A stretch of 10,505 nucleotides of DNA from Methanolobus sp. UBA118 (GTDB lineage: Archaea; Halobacteriota; Methanosarcinia; Methanosarcinales; Methanosarcinaceae), in assembly GCA_002508635.1 (NCBI GenBank), contig DACO01000055.1, forward strand, positions 14,094-24,598, written 5' to 3'. A model generated the notes under the pieces. The model was not told where the DNA came from. It did no database searches and saw only the letters and a program-made list of their open reading frames with translations. The position numbers and the translations under genes were made by a program. Each line of letters opens with the position of its first letter. The stretch's first letter is position 1. Below, in pieces: positions 1 to 5,813 of the stretch.

Positions 1-190
1 TTACTGCTGATCTGGCAGCTTCCACTGCTATTGTGGCTGCATCCTCGTCAACATCAGGAACTGACTTTTCATTAACTCTCAATCCCGATTTTAAAATCTC
101 AGCATCGTCTCCCCATACGCGGGCAATATCTTCAATTTTTATCCTATATCTGGGGATATAGGCACCGTATGAGACTATCCCTACACTCAT
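1..190 (-). CDS. mvaS: Archaeal hydroxymethylglutaryl-CoA synthase, N-terminal part (runs off the left edge)
   Basis: Reading leftward from an ATG at 190, the frame is open to the window edge and encodes 63 residues beginning MSVGIVSYGAYIPRYRI, followed by a stretch containing ARVWGDD and DEDAATIAVEAAR. This is the thiolase-fold N-terminus of archaeal HMG-CoA synthase, recognised from the family. The enzyme condenses acetyl-CoA with acetoacetyl-CoA to HMG-CoA, the entry to the mevalonate pathway that makes archaeal lipid isoprenoids; it is cytoplasmic. The catalytic cysteine lies outside the window. A GGTG ribosome-binding site (196-199 on the complementary strand) sits five bases before the ATG, which supports this start. 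The gene follows the HTH regulator gene on the same strand with a 34-base gap and no obvious terminator, so the two are probably one operon. In other euryarchaea, acetyl-CoA acetyltransferase and a DUF35 protein often follow; that cannot be checked here. Confidence 0.9.
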   Translation of the reverse strand, partial: MSVGIVSYGAYIPRYRIKIEDIARVWGDDAEILKSGLRVNEKSVPDVDEDAATIAVEAARSAV

Positions 191-224
191 ATTAACACCG
201 TTCTGATCTGTTTTGGTTTTAGAA

Positions 225-965
225 TTATTCCATTATGTGGTATTCGCTGTATTTTTTCAGCGCTTCCACCATTTTGTCGATGTCCATCGTTGTTGCAAGA
301 AGAGGGATCCTGTCTATTTCCGCCATTTTTTTAGCCATAAGATGCACCTCGCTTCCACGCAGACCGTGCATTACAACGGCCCCGGGCTTCAGGTTTGTGA
401 CCCTGATGGCTACCATCGGTGATTTTCCGGTGGTCACTTTTGTAAATATCAATGCTCTCTCTGTGCTCCACCCGTAGAGTTTCTGGAACTCATGGGATGA
501 AAGTTCAAGAATAGCTTTTTTACTGTCGACGACCGTGAACCCGTACAGTGGTTTTTCAATGCCCTTATGAACGACATCGGCTTCTATAAGGCTTGCAAGC
601 TTTGCCATCTGCATGGGAAAGGTGTATTCGTATGTAGCGTAAATGGCCTTTGATGTTTTCTCTGTGAAAAGCATCCCCTCATAAGCATGAATTTTCTGAC
701 CTCCTCGCTGTGCGTCGATTTCAAGGAGAGCCTCAACGATTCGGCTGACGATAAGCGTACCGGGAGATTTCCTCCTGCCGCTTTCATAGTCGCTGATCAC
801 TGAAGGCGACACACTCAGATATCCCGAGAGATCTGTCTGAGCGATCTCGAAGTTCAACCGCCATTTCTTTAATGCCTCACCAGGTTTCTCTGACAGGGTA
901 ATCTCGCCTGCCATCTTTTCTGCAAGACGCTGGCGAACCATACTATGCGATTCGTCTTCCTTCAT
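225..965 (-). CDS. HTH transcriptional regulator (COG1709-like) of the HMG-CoA synthase operon
   Basis: Predicted 246-residue cytoplasmic DNA-binding protein. Residues about 30-84 form a Cro/C1-type helix-turn-helix, with the recognition-helix segment SVSPSVISDYESGRRKSP typical of the XRE fold. The remaining C-terminal part (about 100-246) has no motif I can name; it contains alternating strands and helices, including FTVVDSKKAI and MHGLRGSEVHLMAKKMAEID, and probably binds a ligand or forms the dimer. Family knowledge: archaeal regulators of this type commonly sit directly before HMG-CoA synthase, as here, so control of mevalonate-pathway genes is the likely role, inferred from position only. 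The ATG at 965 has an AGGA at 975-978 upstream; Met9 is a possible alternative start. The promoter carries a perfect inverted repeat (1003-1020), suggesting autoregulation. The stop is TAA. Confidence 0.85.
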   Translation of the reverse strand: MKEDESHSMVRQRLAEKMAGEITLSEKPGEALKKWRLNFEIAQTDLSGYLSVSPSVISDYESGRRKSPGTLIVSRIVEALLEIDAQRGGQKIHAYEGMLFTEKTSKAIYATYEYTFPMQMAKLASLIEADVVHKGIEKPLYGFTVVDSKKAILELSSHEFQKLYGWSTERALIFTKVTTGKSPMVAIRVTNLKPGAVVMHGLRGSEVHLMAKKMAEIDRIPLLATTMDIDKMVEALKKYSEYHIME

Positions 966-990
966 GCTTTATTTTCCTAAGGCTAGATTC

Positions 991-1004
991 ACATATATAT
1001 TTAA
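991..1004 (-). promoter_or_regulatory. TATA box of the regulator/HMG-CoA synthase operon
   Basis: Read on the minus strand this is TTAAATATATATGT, a good archaeal TATA box. Its centre lies about 33 bases before the ATG at 965, predicting a transcript start near 973 and a very short leader. It touches the inverted repeat at 1003-1020, which would cover the TFB-recognition element. Confidence 0.6.
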
Positions 1005-1020
1005 CGAATACTAGTTCGTT
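1003..1020. promoter_or_regulatory. Perfect inverted repeat, candidate operator between divergent genes
   Basis: The sequence AACGAA-TACTAG-TTCGTT has two perfect 6-base arms around a 6-base spacer that itself contains most of the palindrome ACTAGT. It abuts the TATA box of the minus-strand HTH regulator gene and lies about 45 bases before the TATA box of the plus-strand Cas4-like gene. Size and position fit a dimeric HTH protein binding site; the regulator encoded next door is the obvious candidate. The binding partner is inference. Confidence 0.5.
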
Positions 1021-1063
1021 GATTGCCGATTCGGTTTTGACGGCCTCGATACAAATCATCCGG

Positions 1064-1073
1064 TTATATATAG
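1064..1073 (+). promoter_or_regulatory. TATA box of the Cas4-like gene
   Basis: TTATATATAG matches an archaeal TATA box. A start of transcription about 26 bases after its centre falls near 1095. This leaves the upstream ATG at 1075 outside the transcript and favours the in-frame ATG at 1099 with an almost absent leader. Confidence 0.45.
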
Positions 1074-1098
1074 TATGTCCTGTATCCACTATAAAAAT

Positions 1099-1917
1099 AT
1101 GTTTCTCAAAAGGCATAAAATAGGGGTAAATGTTTCTGAAATCGCACTGTATCTGACATGTCCCAGAAAGGTCTACTACTCCTGTCACGGGCATGAGATC
1201 GTCCCCGATGCCACAGTTTCTTACATCAGGCACCTGCTGCTTAAAGAGATGGGTCTGAAAATTCCCGATCTGTTGAAAACATATTCGTCAAAAGACGATG
1301 GTATTATGGATGACCTGGAATTTCTGCTCTCAGAAGTCAAAGATGAATTATCTTTTATATATCCCGAAGAGCTTGCAGATCTGAGTTCGGATATGCTGGA
1401 AGAAGCTATCTCAGAAGCAAGGTCGTACCTTCCTGAAATGGAACAAAACCTTACTCTTTTCATTGAAGATGAGAACGCAGGCAAACTATATGAGCAACTG
1501 CTCTCTGCGGAGCCGGGAAACCTGTTCCATTCGGAAAAACTCAATCTTAGCGGTATCCCCGGATTAGTTGCCAAAATCGATGACGCTCTGTCTCCCGTGA
1601 TAGTCAAAGCAGGGAATTGTCCTGAAATGGGAGTATGGAGCAAGGATCGTCTGCATATCACTTCCCTTGCAATTCTCATGGAAGAGAGTGCCGATACTCC
1701 TGTTAGATCCGGTATCGTGATCTATTCCAGACAAGGTAGTATCAGATATGTAAATGTCCGTTCAAACGATCGAAGGAAGGTACTTCAGATTCTGGGCAGG
1801 TTGAGGAAGATAAAAGACGGCTCTCTTCCGGACAGAAAGGAAAGTCCTTTATGTGAGGATTGTGCACATCTGGAAAAGTGTAATGTTAAGTCTTCCCTGG
1901 CATCGAAATTCTTTTGA
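1099..1917 (+). CDS. Cas4/RecB-like Fe-S protein (PD-(D/E)XK family) with degraded nuclease motif
   Basis: Encodes 272 residues from the ATG at 1099. An in-frame ATG at 1075 would add eight residues, but the TATA box at 1064-1073 makes it unlikely. Four cysteines follow the Cas4/AddB iron-sulfur pattern: C21 in the N-terminal signature LTCPRKVYY, and C252, C255 and C261 in the C-terminal CEDC(x5)C. The central nuclease region is recognisable as GLVAKIDDA (D161/D162) followed by a strand ending in K170, but the acidic residue expected two positions before that lysine is isoleucine (168), and the usual Gln of the following helix appears to be Ser189. Family knowledge: Cas4 proteins are single-strand exonucleases that trim CRISPR spacers, and stand-alone homologues exist. 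Inference: this copy keeps the Fe-S fold but may not cut DNA. No cas1/cas2 or repeat array is nearby. It precedes the PP-loop gene by 54 bases and may share its transcript. Confidence 0.7.
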   Translation: MFLKRHKIGVNVSEIALYLTCPRKVYYSCHGHEIVPDATVSYIRHLLLKEMGLKIPDLLKTYSSKDDGIMDDLEFLLSEVKDELSFIYPEELADLSSDMLEEAISEARSYLPEMEQNLTLFIEDENAGKLYEQLLSAEPGNLFHSEKLNLSGIPGLVAKIDDALSPVIVKAGNCPEMGVWSKDRLHITSLAILMEESADTPVRSGIVIYSRQGSIRYVNVRSNDRRKVLQILGRLRKIKDGSLPDRKESPLCEDCAHLEKCNVKSSLASKFF

Positions 1918-1940
1918 TCTGCGTCCACCGTCACCAAAAG

Positions 1941-1964
1941 GTATTTAATCATTGACCCTTGAGG
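1941..1964 (+). promoter_or_regulatory. Weak TATA box and ribosome-binding site before the PP-loop gene
   Basis: GTATTTAATC (1941-1950) is a weak TATA-like element, and TTGAGGA contains GAGG at 1961-1964, seven bases before the ATG at 1972. If the TATA box were used, transcription would start almost at the ATG and omit the GAGG. The ribosome-binding site therefore argues for read-through from the Cas4-like gene, at least in part. Confidence 0.35.
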
Positions 1965-1971
1965 ACGTACA

Positions 1972-3879
1972 ATGTCAAAACCTCTGTATCTTGGTGAATT
2001 ACTCCTTTACTGGTGTCCTTCATGTAATGTTCCCGTACTTGGAAAAGAATGCTTCTGTGGAGAAAACACAAAGCATGTAACCATAACTCCTCCTGGAGAT
2101 ATACGTCCGGCTTTCCAGTATGAGATCGACCTGATTAACTCGGTTGCACAAAAGCAGTTCAATGCTCCTCTCATAACTGACGACAGGATTGTCGTCCTGA
2201 ACAAATCTCCCTATGATGACCGCATGGACGAGATAATCGTTGACGGTGAGGTTCTCGGTAATATTCGTTTTGAGATCGAACGCCTGCGCTGGACACTTCT
2301 GCTCAGAATAAACGGTGCCAGGAGGATTTTTGATGGTAATGACAGGAATGTGCTGAAAAGCTGGGTTGTTATTGATCCGGGTGCGGAAAAATTCATCCTT
2401 GGCGGTGCAAGTGTACTGGCACCGGGAGTGAGTGATGCTGATCCTGATATAGAGGAATGGGACGAGGTAGTCGTTCTGAATGATGAAGGGAAAGTACTGG
2501 CCGCAGGTCGTGCACGTATGGACGGCTCCCGTATGCTTGAAAGGGGCAAGGGTGTTGGCGTAAAAGTGAGATTCAAGGAAAGTCCGGCCGACATCACGGT
2601 TCCCGAAGGTGGCCAGACATGGGATGTGGCTGTAGAGGCTAACGAAGAGTACATCCGGGACTTTGTGGAGCGCTCTCATAAGTTCATAAATAATGTTTCT
2701 TCCTCCATCGATCGCCCTGTTACGGTATCATATTCGGGTGGTAAGGATAGTCTTGCTGTGCTGCACCTTGTAAGTGAATGTCTTGATGATTATGAGCTCC
2801 TGTTCGCAGATACAGGTATCGAGTTCCCGGAAACGGTACAGAATGCACTTGATGTTGCAGAATATTATGACAAACCTCTGAGGTCTATCAGTGCAGGGGA
2901 AGCCTTCTGGAATTCCGTTGACAATTTCGGTCCTCCAAGTGTAGAGGTACGCTGGTGCTGCAAGGTGTGCAAACTGGGCCCGATAACTCAGATAATTGAT
3001 GATAACTATGAGAACGGATGTCTTACATTCATAGGTCAGAGAAAATATGAATCCGACACGCGTGCAAAAAGTGAGAGTGTCTGGAAGAATCCCTGGGTGG
3101 GCAATCAGGTGGCTGCAGCACCCATCCAGAACTGGACTGCAATGCACGTATGGCTCTATATATTCAAGCACGATCTTCCCTACAATCCAATGTATGAGGA
3201 AGGCTTTGACCGTATAGGCTGCTGGCTATGTCCCTCCTCCTCGTTGGCGGATCTGATAAGGCTAAAAGAAACACATCCTGAAATGGAAAAGAGGCTGAAC
3301 GACTGCCTGCTTTCCTATGCTGAACGTATGGGGCTGTCCGAGGAATGGGTACGACATGGTTTCTGGCGCTGGAAAAAGCTTCCTCCACAACTTCGGGAGA
3401 TTGCAAAAAAGAAGGGTATAAACCTTGTTCCAAAAAGCAGCGATTCAGGAAAACTGAACTTCAGTGTCACATCGGGCTATCGTCCCTGCAAACAGGGCGG
3501 TATTTCCGCCGAAGGCAGTTTTGATGCTGCCATTGATCTGGAAAAGCTGGAGAACACGGGAATGCTCAAAGCTGTGGGAAAACCGGCATATATGGAGGGT
3601 GTGATCTCCCTGCTTCAGGGTGAGGAGAACCGTGCCCAGATTTTTGCTTCCGGGACCGTCACTGCCCGCAGCGATACCGATAAGAAGGCAAGATCCCTGA
3701 TGCGTAAAGTTGAGTTCTCGATCCGCAGAGCGCTGCTTTGCAGCGGCTGTGGTGTATGTATCGGAAAATGCTCCGATAATGGGATCCGCCTGAAAAAAGG
3801 AGTTGCCGTTATTGGTAATAAGTGTACACACTGTGGCAGGTGTATCGAGGTCTGTCCGGTGATCAAGTTCAACTCATGA
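1972..3879 (+). CDS. Zinc ribbon-PUA-PAPS reductase-type PP-loop-2x[4Fe-4S] fusion protein, probable nucleic-acid sulfur enzyme
   Basis: A 635-residue cytoplasmic protein with four parts. (1) A zinc ribbon, C15-x2-C18 and C27-x-C29. (2) A PUA-like domain at about 120-205, marked by SWVVIDPGAEKFILGGASVL and ending in GVGVKVRF. (3) A PAPS-reductase-family adenine nucleotide hydrolase domain with the PP-loop SGGKDS (255-260), then WCCKVC (C329, C330, C333) and GCWLC (C417, C420), a cysteine set able to hold a further Fe-S cluster. (4) Two ferredoxin motifs near the C-terminus, C590/C593/C596/C600 and C618/C621/C624/C628. Family knowledge: annotators usually call this 'phosphoadenosine phosphosulfate reductase'; similar proteins occur in many methanogens. 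I see no ECGLH-type catalytic cysteine of true PAPS reductases, and PUA domains bind RNA. Inference: it activates and sulfurates, or reduces, an RNA substrate, as TtuA/TtcA-like enzymes do. A role in sulfur assimilation remains possible. The start is supported by GAGG seven bases upstream. Confidence 0.85.
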   Translation: MSKPLYLGELLLYWCPSCNVPVLGKECFCGENTKHVTITPPGDIRPAFQYEIDLINSVAQKQFNAPLITDDRIVVLNKSPYDDRMDEIIVDGEVLGNIRFEIERLRWTLLLRINGARRIFDGNDRNVLKSWVVIDPGAEKFILGGASVLAPGVSDADPDIEEWDEVVVLNDEGKVLAAGRARMDGSRMLERGKGVGVKVRFKESPADITVPEGGQTWDVAVEANEEYIRDFVERSHKFINNVSSSIDRPVTVSYSGGKDSLAVLHLVSECLDDYELLFADTGIEFPETVQNALDVAEYYDKPLRSISAGEAFWNSVDNFGPPSVEVRWCCKVCKLGPITQIIDDNYENGCLTFIGQRKYESDTRAKSESVWKNPWVGNQVAAAPIQNWTAMHVWLYIFKHDLPYNPMYEEGFDRIGCWLCPSSSLADLIRLKETHPEMEKRLNDCLLSYAERMGLSEEWVRHGFWRWKKLPPQLREIAKKKGINLVPKSSDSGKLNFSVTSGYRPCKQGGISAEGSFDAAIDLEKLENTGMLKAVGKPAYMEGVISLLQGEENRAQIFASGTVTARSDTDKKARSLMRKVEFSIRRALLCSGCGVCIGKCSDNGIRLKKGVAVIGNKCTHCGRCIEVCPVIKFNS

Positions 3880-3910
3880 TATCGGAAAGGAGATGTTTAC
3901 TTCTCAACCG

Positions 3911-3924
3911 ATTTTTTATTTTAG
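3911..3924 (+). terminator. T-rich terminator after the PP-loop gene
   Basis: ATTTTTTATTTTA lies about 32 bases after the TGA at 3879. A T-rich run without a strong stem is the usual archaeal termination signal. It also lies upstream of the purH TATA box, so it would separate the two units. Confidence 0.4.
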
Positions 3925-3942
3925 CAAATATGCAACCAGAAA

Positions 3943-3978
3943 CCTTATACATTATTGTCCCCATTCTATCTCGGTGAT
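3943..3978 (+). promoter_or_regulatory. purH TATA box and ribosome-binding site that decide the TTG start
   Basis: CAGAAACC followed by TTATACAT (about 3937-3952) resembles a TFB-recognition element plus TATA box, placing the transcript start near 3970-3975. GGTGAT at 3973-3978 matches the 3' end of 16S rRNA and sits three bases before the TTG at 3982. Because transcript start and ribosome-binding site nearly coincide, a slightly upstream start is possible, but the in-frame TTG at 3955 is excluded either way. Confidence 0.5.
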
Positions 3979-3981
3979 TTT

Positions 3982-5598
3982 TTGGTAAAAAGAGCACTGC
4001 TCAGCGTTTCTGATAAGACCGGCATCGTGGATTTCGCACGTGGACTCGAAAAACTTGACATACAGATCATCTCAACCGGTGGTACTGCACGCATACTTCG
4101 TGATGCAGGTGTAGCGGTTACAGATGTCTCAGAAGTCACCGGTTTTCCGGAAATGATGGGTGGTAGGGTAAAGACTCTTCATCCTATGATACACGGTGGC
4201 ATTCTCAGTGTTCGTGACGACCACGACCATATGGGAGAGGCTGAGAAACTGAATGTCGAACTTATCGACCTTGTAGCCGTGAACCTCTATCCCTTTGAAA
4301 TAACAGTATCAAAAGAAGGCGTTCTCCTCGAGGAAGCCATAGAGAATATAGATATCGGCGGACCGACCATGCTGCGTTCGGCCGCAAAGAACTTTAAATA
4401 TGTAACAGTTGTCTGCGATCCAGGAGACTACGGTTCCATTCTGAAGGAGCTGCGCTCAAGTGGAATTGTTTCCGCGGAAACACGGGAAGCTCTTGCTGTC
4501 AAGGCATTCAGGCATACTGCTGATTATGACGCCACAATCGACACATACCTGAGCAAGGCATTGCTGGATGAGGAAGTCCTGCGTATGAACTTCAATGATG
4601 GCGTTACTCTCAGATACGGTGAGAACTGGCGTCAGGAGGCCAAGTTCTATAAGGAAGCAGGCGCATCCGGTCCGATACTTGCAAATGCAAAACAGCTTCA
4701 TGGAAAGGAGCTGTCCTATAATAATTATATAGACGCTGACAATGCTCTGCAGACCGTCAAGGAACTGGGCCAGGAAAAACCTGCAATTGCCATTGTAAAG
4801 CATAACAATCCATGTGGCCTTGCAACCGGCAACACACTTTATCAGGCACTTGGCTCTGCATGGGATGGCGACCCCATATCGGCATATGGTAGTATTATCT
4901 GCAGCAACACAGTTTTTGACCTTGAATCCGCAGAGTTTTTGAACGGAAAGTTCATCGAGATCATCCTTGCTCCGGGATTTGAACCGGATGCCCTTGAATA
5001 CCTGAAGAACAAGAGTGCAAACCTGAGACTGCTTGAGCTGCCTGAGCTGAATGAGGAATTCGAGGTTCAGGAAACATACAAATATGTGCTTGGCGGAATG
5101 CTGAAACAGACCCGTAACATAGGTATCTATGATAAATGGGAAACGGTAACCGAAAAACCATACCCTGATGAGCTGCGGCCTCTTTCCGAGTTCTGCCTTC
5201 ACGCATGTAAATGTGTTAAATCCAATGCAGTAACCCTTGCACACGAGTATGATGAGGGCTGCTACATGATGCTTTCAATGGGAGCCGGACAGCCTAACAG
5301 GGTGGATTCCATCAGGAAGCTTGCAGCCACCAAGGCAAAGGAGAATCTTAAGGTAATATACGATCGTGAAAAACCGGACATGTCCTTTGATGATTATTGT
5401 AAGGATATCCTCTCAAAGTGTGTCATGGCTTCAGATGCTTTCTTCCCCTTTGATGACAGTATCGTGCATGCGGCTGAGAATAACATTCAGTACATACTCT
5501 CGCCAGGTGGTTCCATCAGGGATGAAGAAGTGATAGCCACTGCCAACCGTCTTGGTGTTTCCATGGTATTTACCGGAATGAGACACTTCTTACACTGA
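3982..5598 (+). CDS. purH: Bifunctional AICAR transformylase / IMP cyclohydrolase
   Basis: A 538-residue cytoplasmic enzyme for the last two steps of IMP synthesis: formylation of AICAR, then cyclisation of FAICAR to IMP. The N-terminal IMP cyclohydrolase (MGS-like) domain, about 1-190, begins VKRALLSVSDKTG and contains STGGTA, GGRVKTLHP (60-68) and NLYPFE. The AICAR transformylase domain, about 200-538, contains LRYGEN, the catalytic K273-H274 in KHNNPCG, SNA and SMGAGQPNRVDS, SDAFFPF and the C-terminal TGMRHF. The family average is about 520 residues, so it is complete. I start it at TTG 3982, because GGTGAT precedes it and the protein then begins with the conserved VKRALLSVSDK. Differences from the bacterial consensus are seen in the transformylase half: GENWRQ for GENPHQ, KHNNPCG for KHANPCG and AYGSII for AFGGII. 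Many archaea use PurP and PurO instead, so a fused PurH is notable. It is a single transcription unit. Confidence 0.93.
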   Translation: MVKRALLSVSDKTGIVDFARGLEKLDIQIISTGGTARILRDAGVAVTDVSEVTGFPEMMGGRVKTLHPMIHGGILSVRDDHDHMGEAEKLNVELIDLVAVNLYPFEITVSKEGVLLEEAIENIDIGGPTMLRSAAKNFKYVTVVCDPGDYGSILKELRSSGIVSAETREALAVKAFRHTADYDATIDTYLSKALLDEEVLRMNFNDGVTLRYGENWRQEAKFYKEAGASGPILANAKQLHGKELSYNNYIDADNALQTVKELGQEKPAIAIVKHNNPCGLATGNTLYQALGSAWDGDPISAYGSIICSNTVFDLESAEFLNGKFIEIILAPGFEPDALEYLKNKSANLRLLELPELNEEFEVQETYKYVLGGMLKQTRNIGIYDKWETVTEKPYPDELRPLSEFCLHACKCVKSNAVTLAHEYDEGCYMMLSMGAGQPNRVDSIRKLAATKAKENLKVIYDREKPDMSFDDYCKDILSKCVMASDAFFPFDDSIVHAAENNIQYILSPGGSIRDEEVIATANRLGVSMVFTGMRHFLH

Positions 5599-5641
5599 AC
5601 GGCCTCCCTTGCGGGATTACCGTTTCAGTTTATTTTTTTTA
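5595..5641 (+). terminator. Hairpin plus T-run terminator of purH
   Basis: CTGAACGG (5595-5602) pairs with CCGTTTCAG (5620-5628) with one bulged base; inside, CCC and GGG flank a TTGC loop. The stem overlaps the purH stop codon and is followed by TTTATTTTTTTT (5629-5640). The structure resembles a bacterial intrinsic terminator and is an unusually clear one for an archaeon. Confidence 0.6.
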
Positions 5642-5725
5642 TCATGGGATCAGGTTTATATGAATATCAGTTTAAAATCCACACTTGAAAAGGGTTTTAC
5701 TGCCGGTTTCAGTTTTTAGCATTGA

Positions 5726-5738
5726 TTAAATATATAAA
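5726..5738 (+). promoter_or_regulatory. TATA box of the DUF1724 regulator gene
   Basis: TTAAATATATAAA is a near-consensus archaeal TATA box. It predicts a transcript start near 5758, inside the inverted repeat at 5747-5765, and a leader of roughly 55 bases. A second, weaker element GTTTATTAAT (5780-5790) would give an almost leaderless transcript. Confidence 0.5.
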
Positions 5739-5746
5739 CTATCAGA

Positions 5747-5765
5747 ACTTCCATTCTATGGAAGT
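5747..5765. promoter_or_regulatory. Perfect 8-3-8 inverted repeat at the predicted transcript start
   Basis: ACTTCCAT-TCT-ATGGAAGT has two perfect 8-base arms and a 3-base spacer. It lies just downstream of the TATA box and covers the expected transcript start of the DUF1724 regulator gene, where a bound protein would block RNA polymerase. Autoregulation by the encoded winged-helix protein is the simplest reading. With a loop of only three bases it could also form an RNA hairpin. Confidence 0.5.
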
Positions 5766-5813
5766 ATATTTTACATGATTGTTTATTAATTTGAGGTCGG
5801 CTGGTGTGATACA

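Noticed and set aside
1075..1098. Earlier ATG for the Cas4-like gene
   Set aside because: It lies two bases after the TATA box and so would not be in the transcript made from it; the added residues show no family similarity. It remains possible if an upstream promoter is used.
1099..1917. A CRISPR-Cas locus, suggested by the Cas4-like gene
   Set aside because: No regularly spaced direct repeats with spacers and no cas1, cas2 or effector genes occur in the window; the gene is a stand-alone homologue.
2020..2679. A 219-codon open frame opposite the PP-loop gene
   Set aside because: It overlaps the zinc-ribbon/PUA coding region entirely, and its translated sequence has no coherent hydrophobic or domain pattern.
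1972..3879. Plain assimilatory PAPS reductase (cysH)
   Set aside because: The PP-loop fold fits, but the ECGLH-type catalytic motif is not seen and the PUA, zinc ribbon and double ferredoxin parts are foreign to CysH; no sulfate-activation genes are nearby.
3955..3981. Earlier TTG start for purH adding nine residues
   Set aside because: It lies before the predicted transcript start, has no ribosome-binding site, and its residues do not belong to the PurH family; TTG at 3982 has GGTGAT just upstream.
4456..5244. A long open frame of 262 codons on the strand opposite purH
   Set aside because: It is antisense to a well-supported conserved enzyme, gives a cysteine-rich sequence without recognisable domains, and is best explained as a mirror of purH codon use.
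5660..5719. A 19-codon reading frame (starts MNISLKSTLEKG) between purH and the DUF1724 gene
   Set aside because: It has no good ribosome-binding site, lies before the next promoter and ends in TAG; length is within chance expectation.
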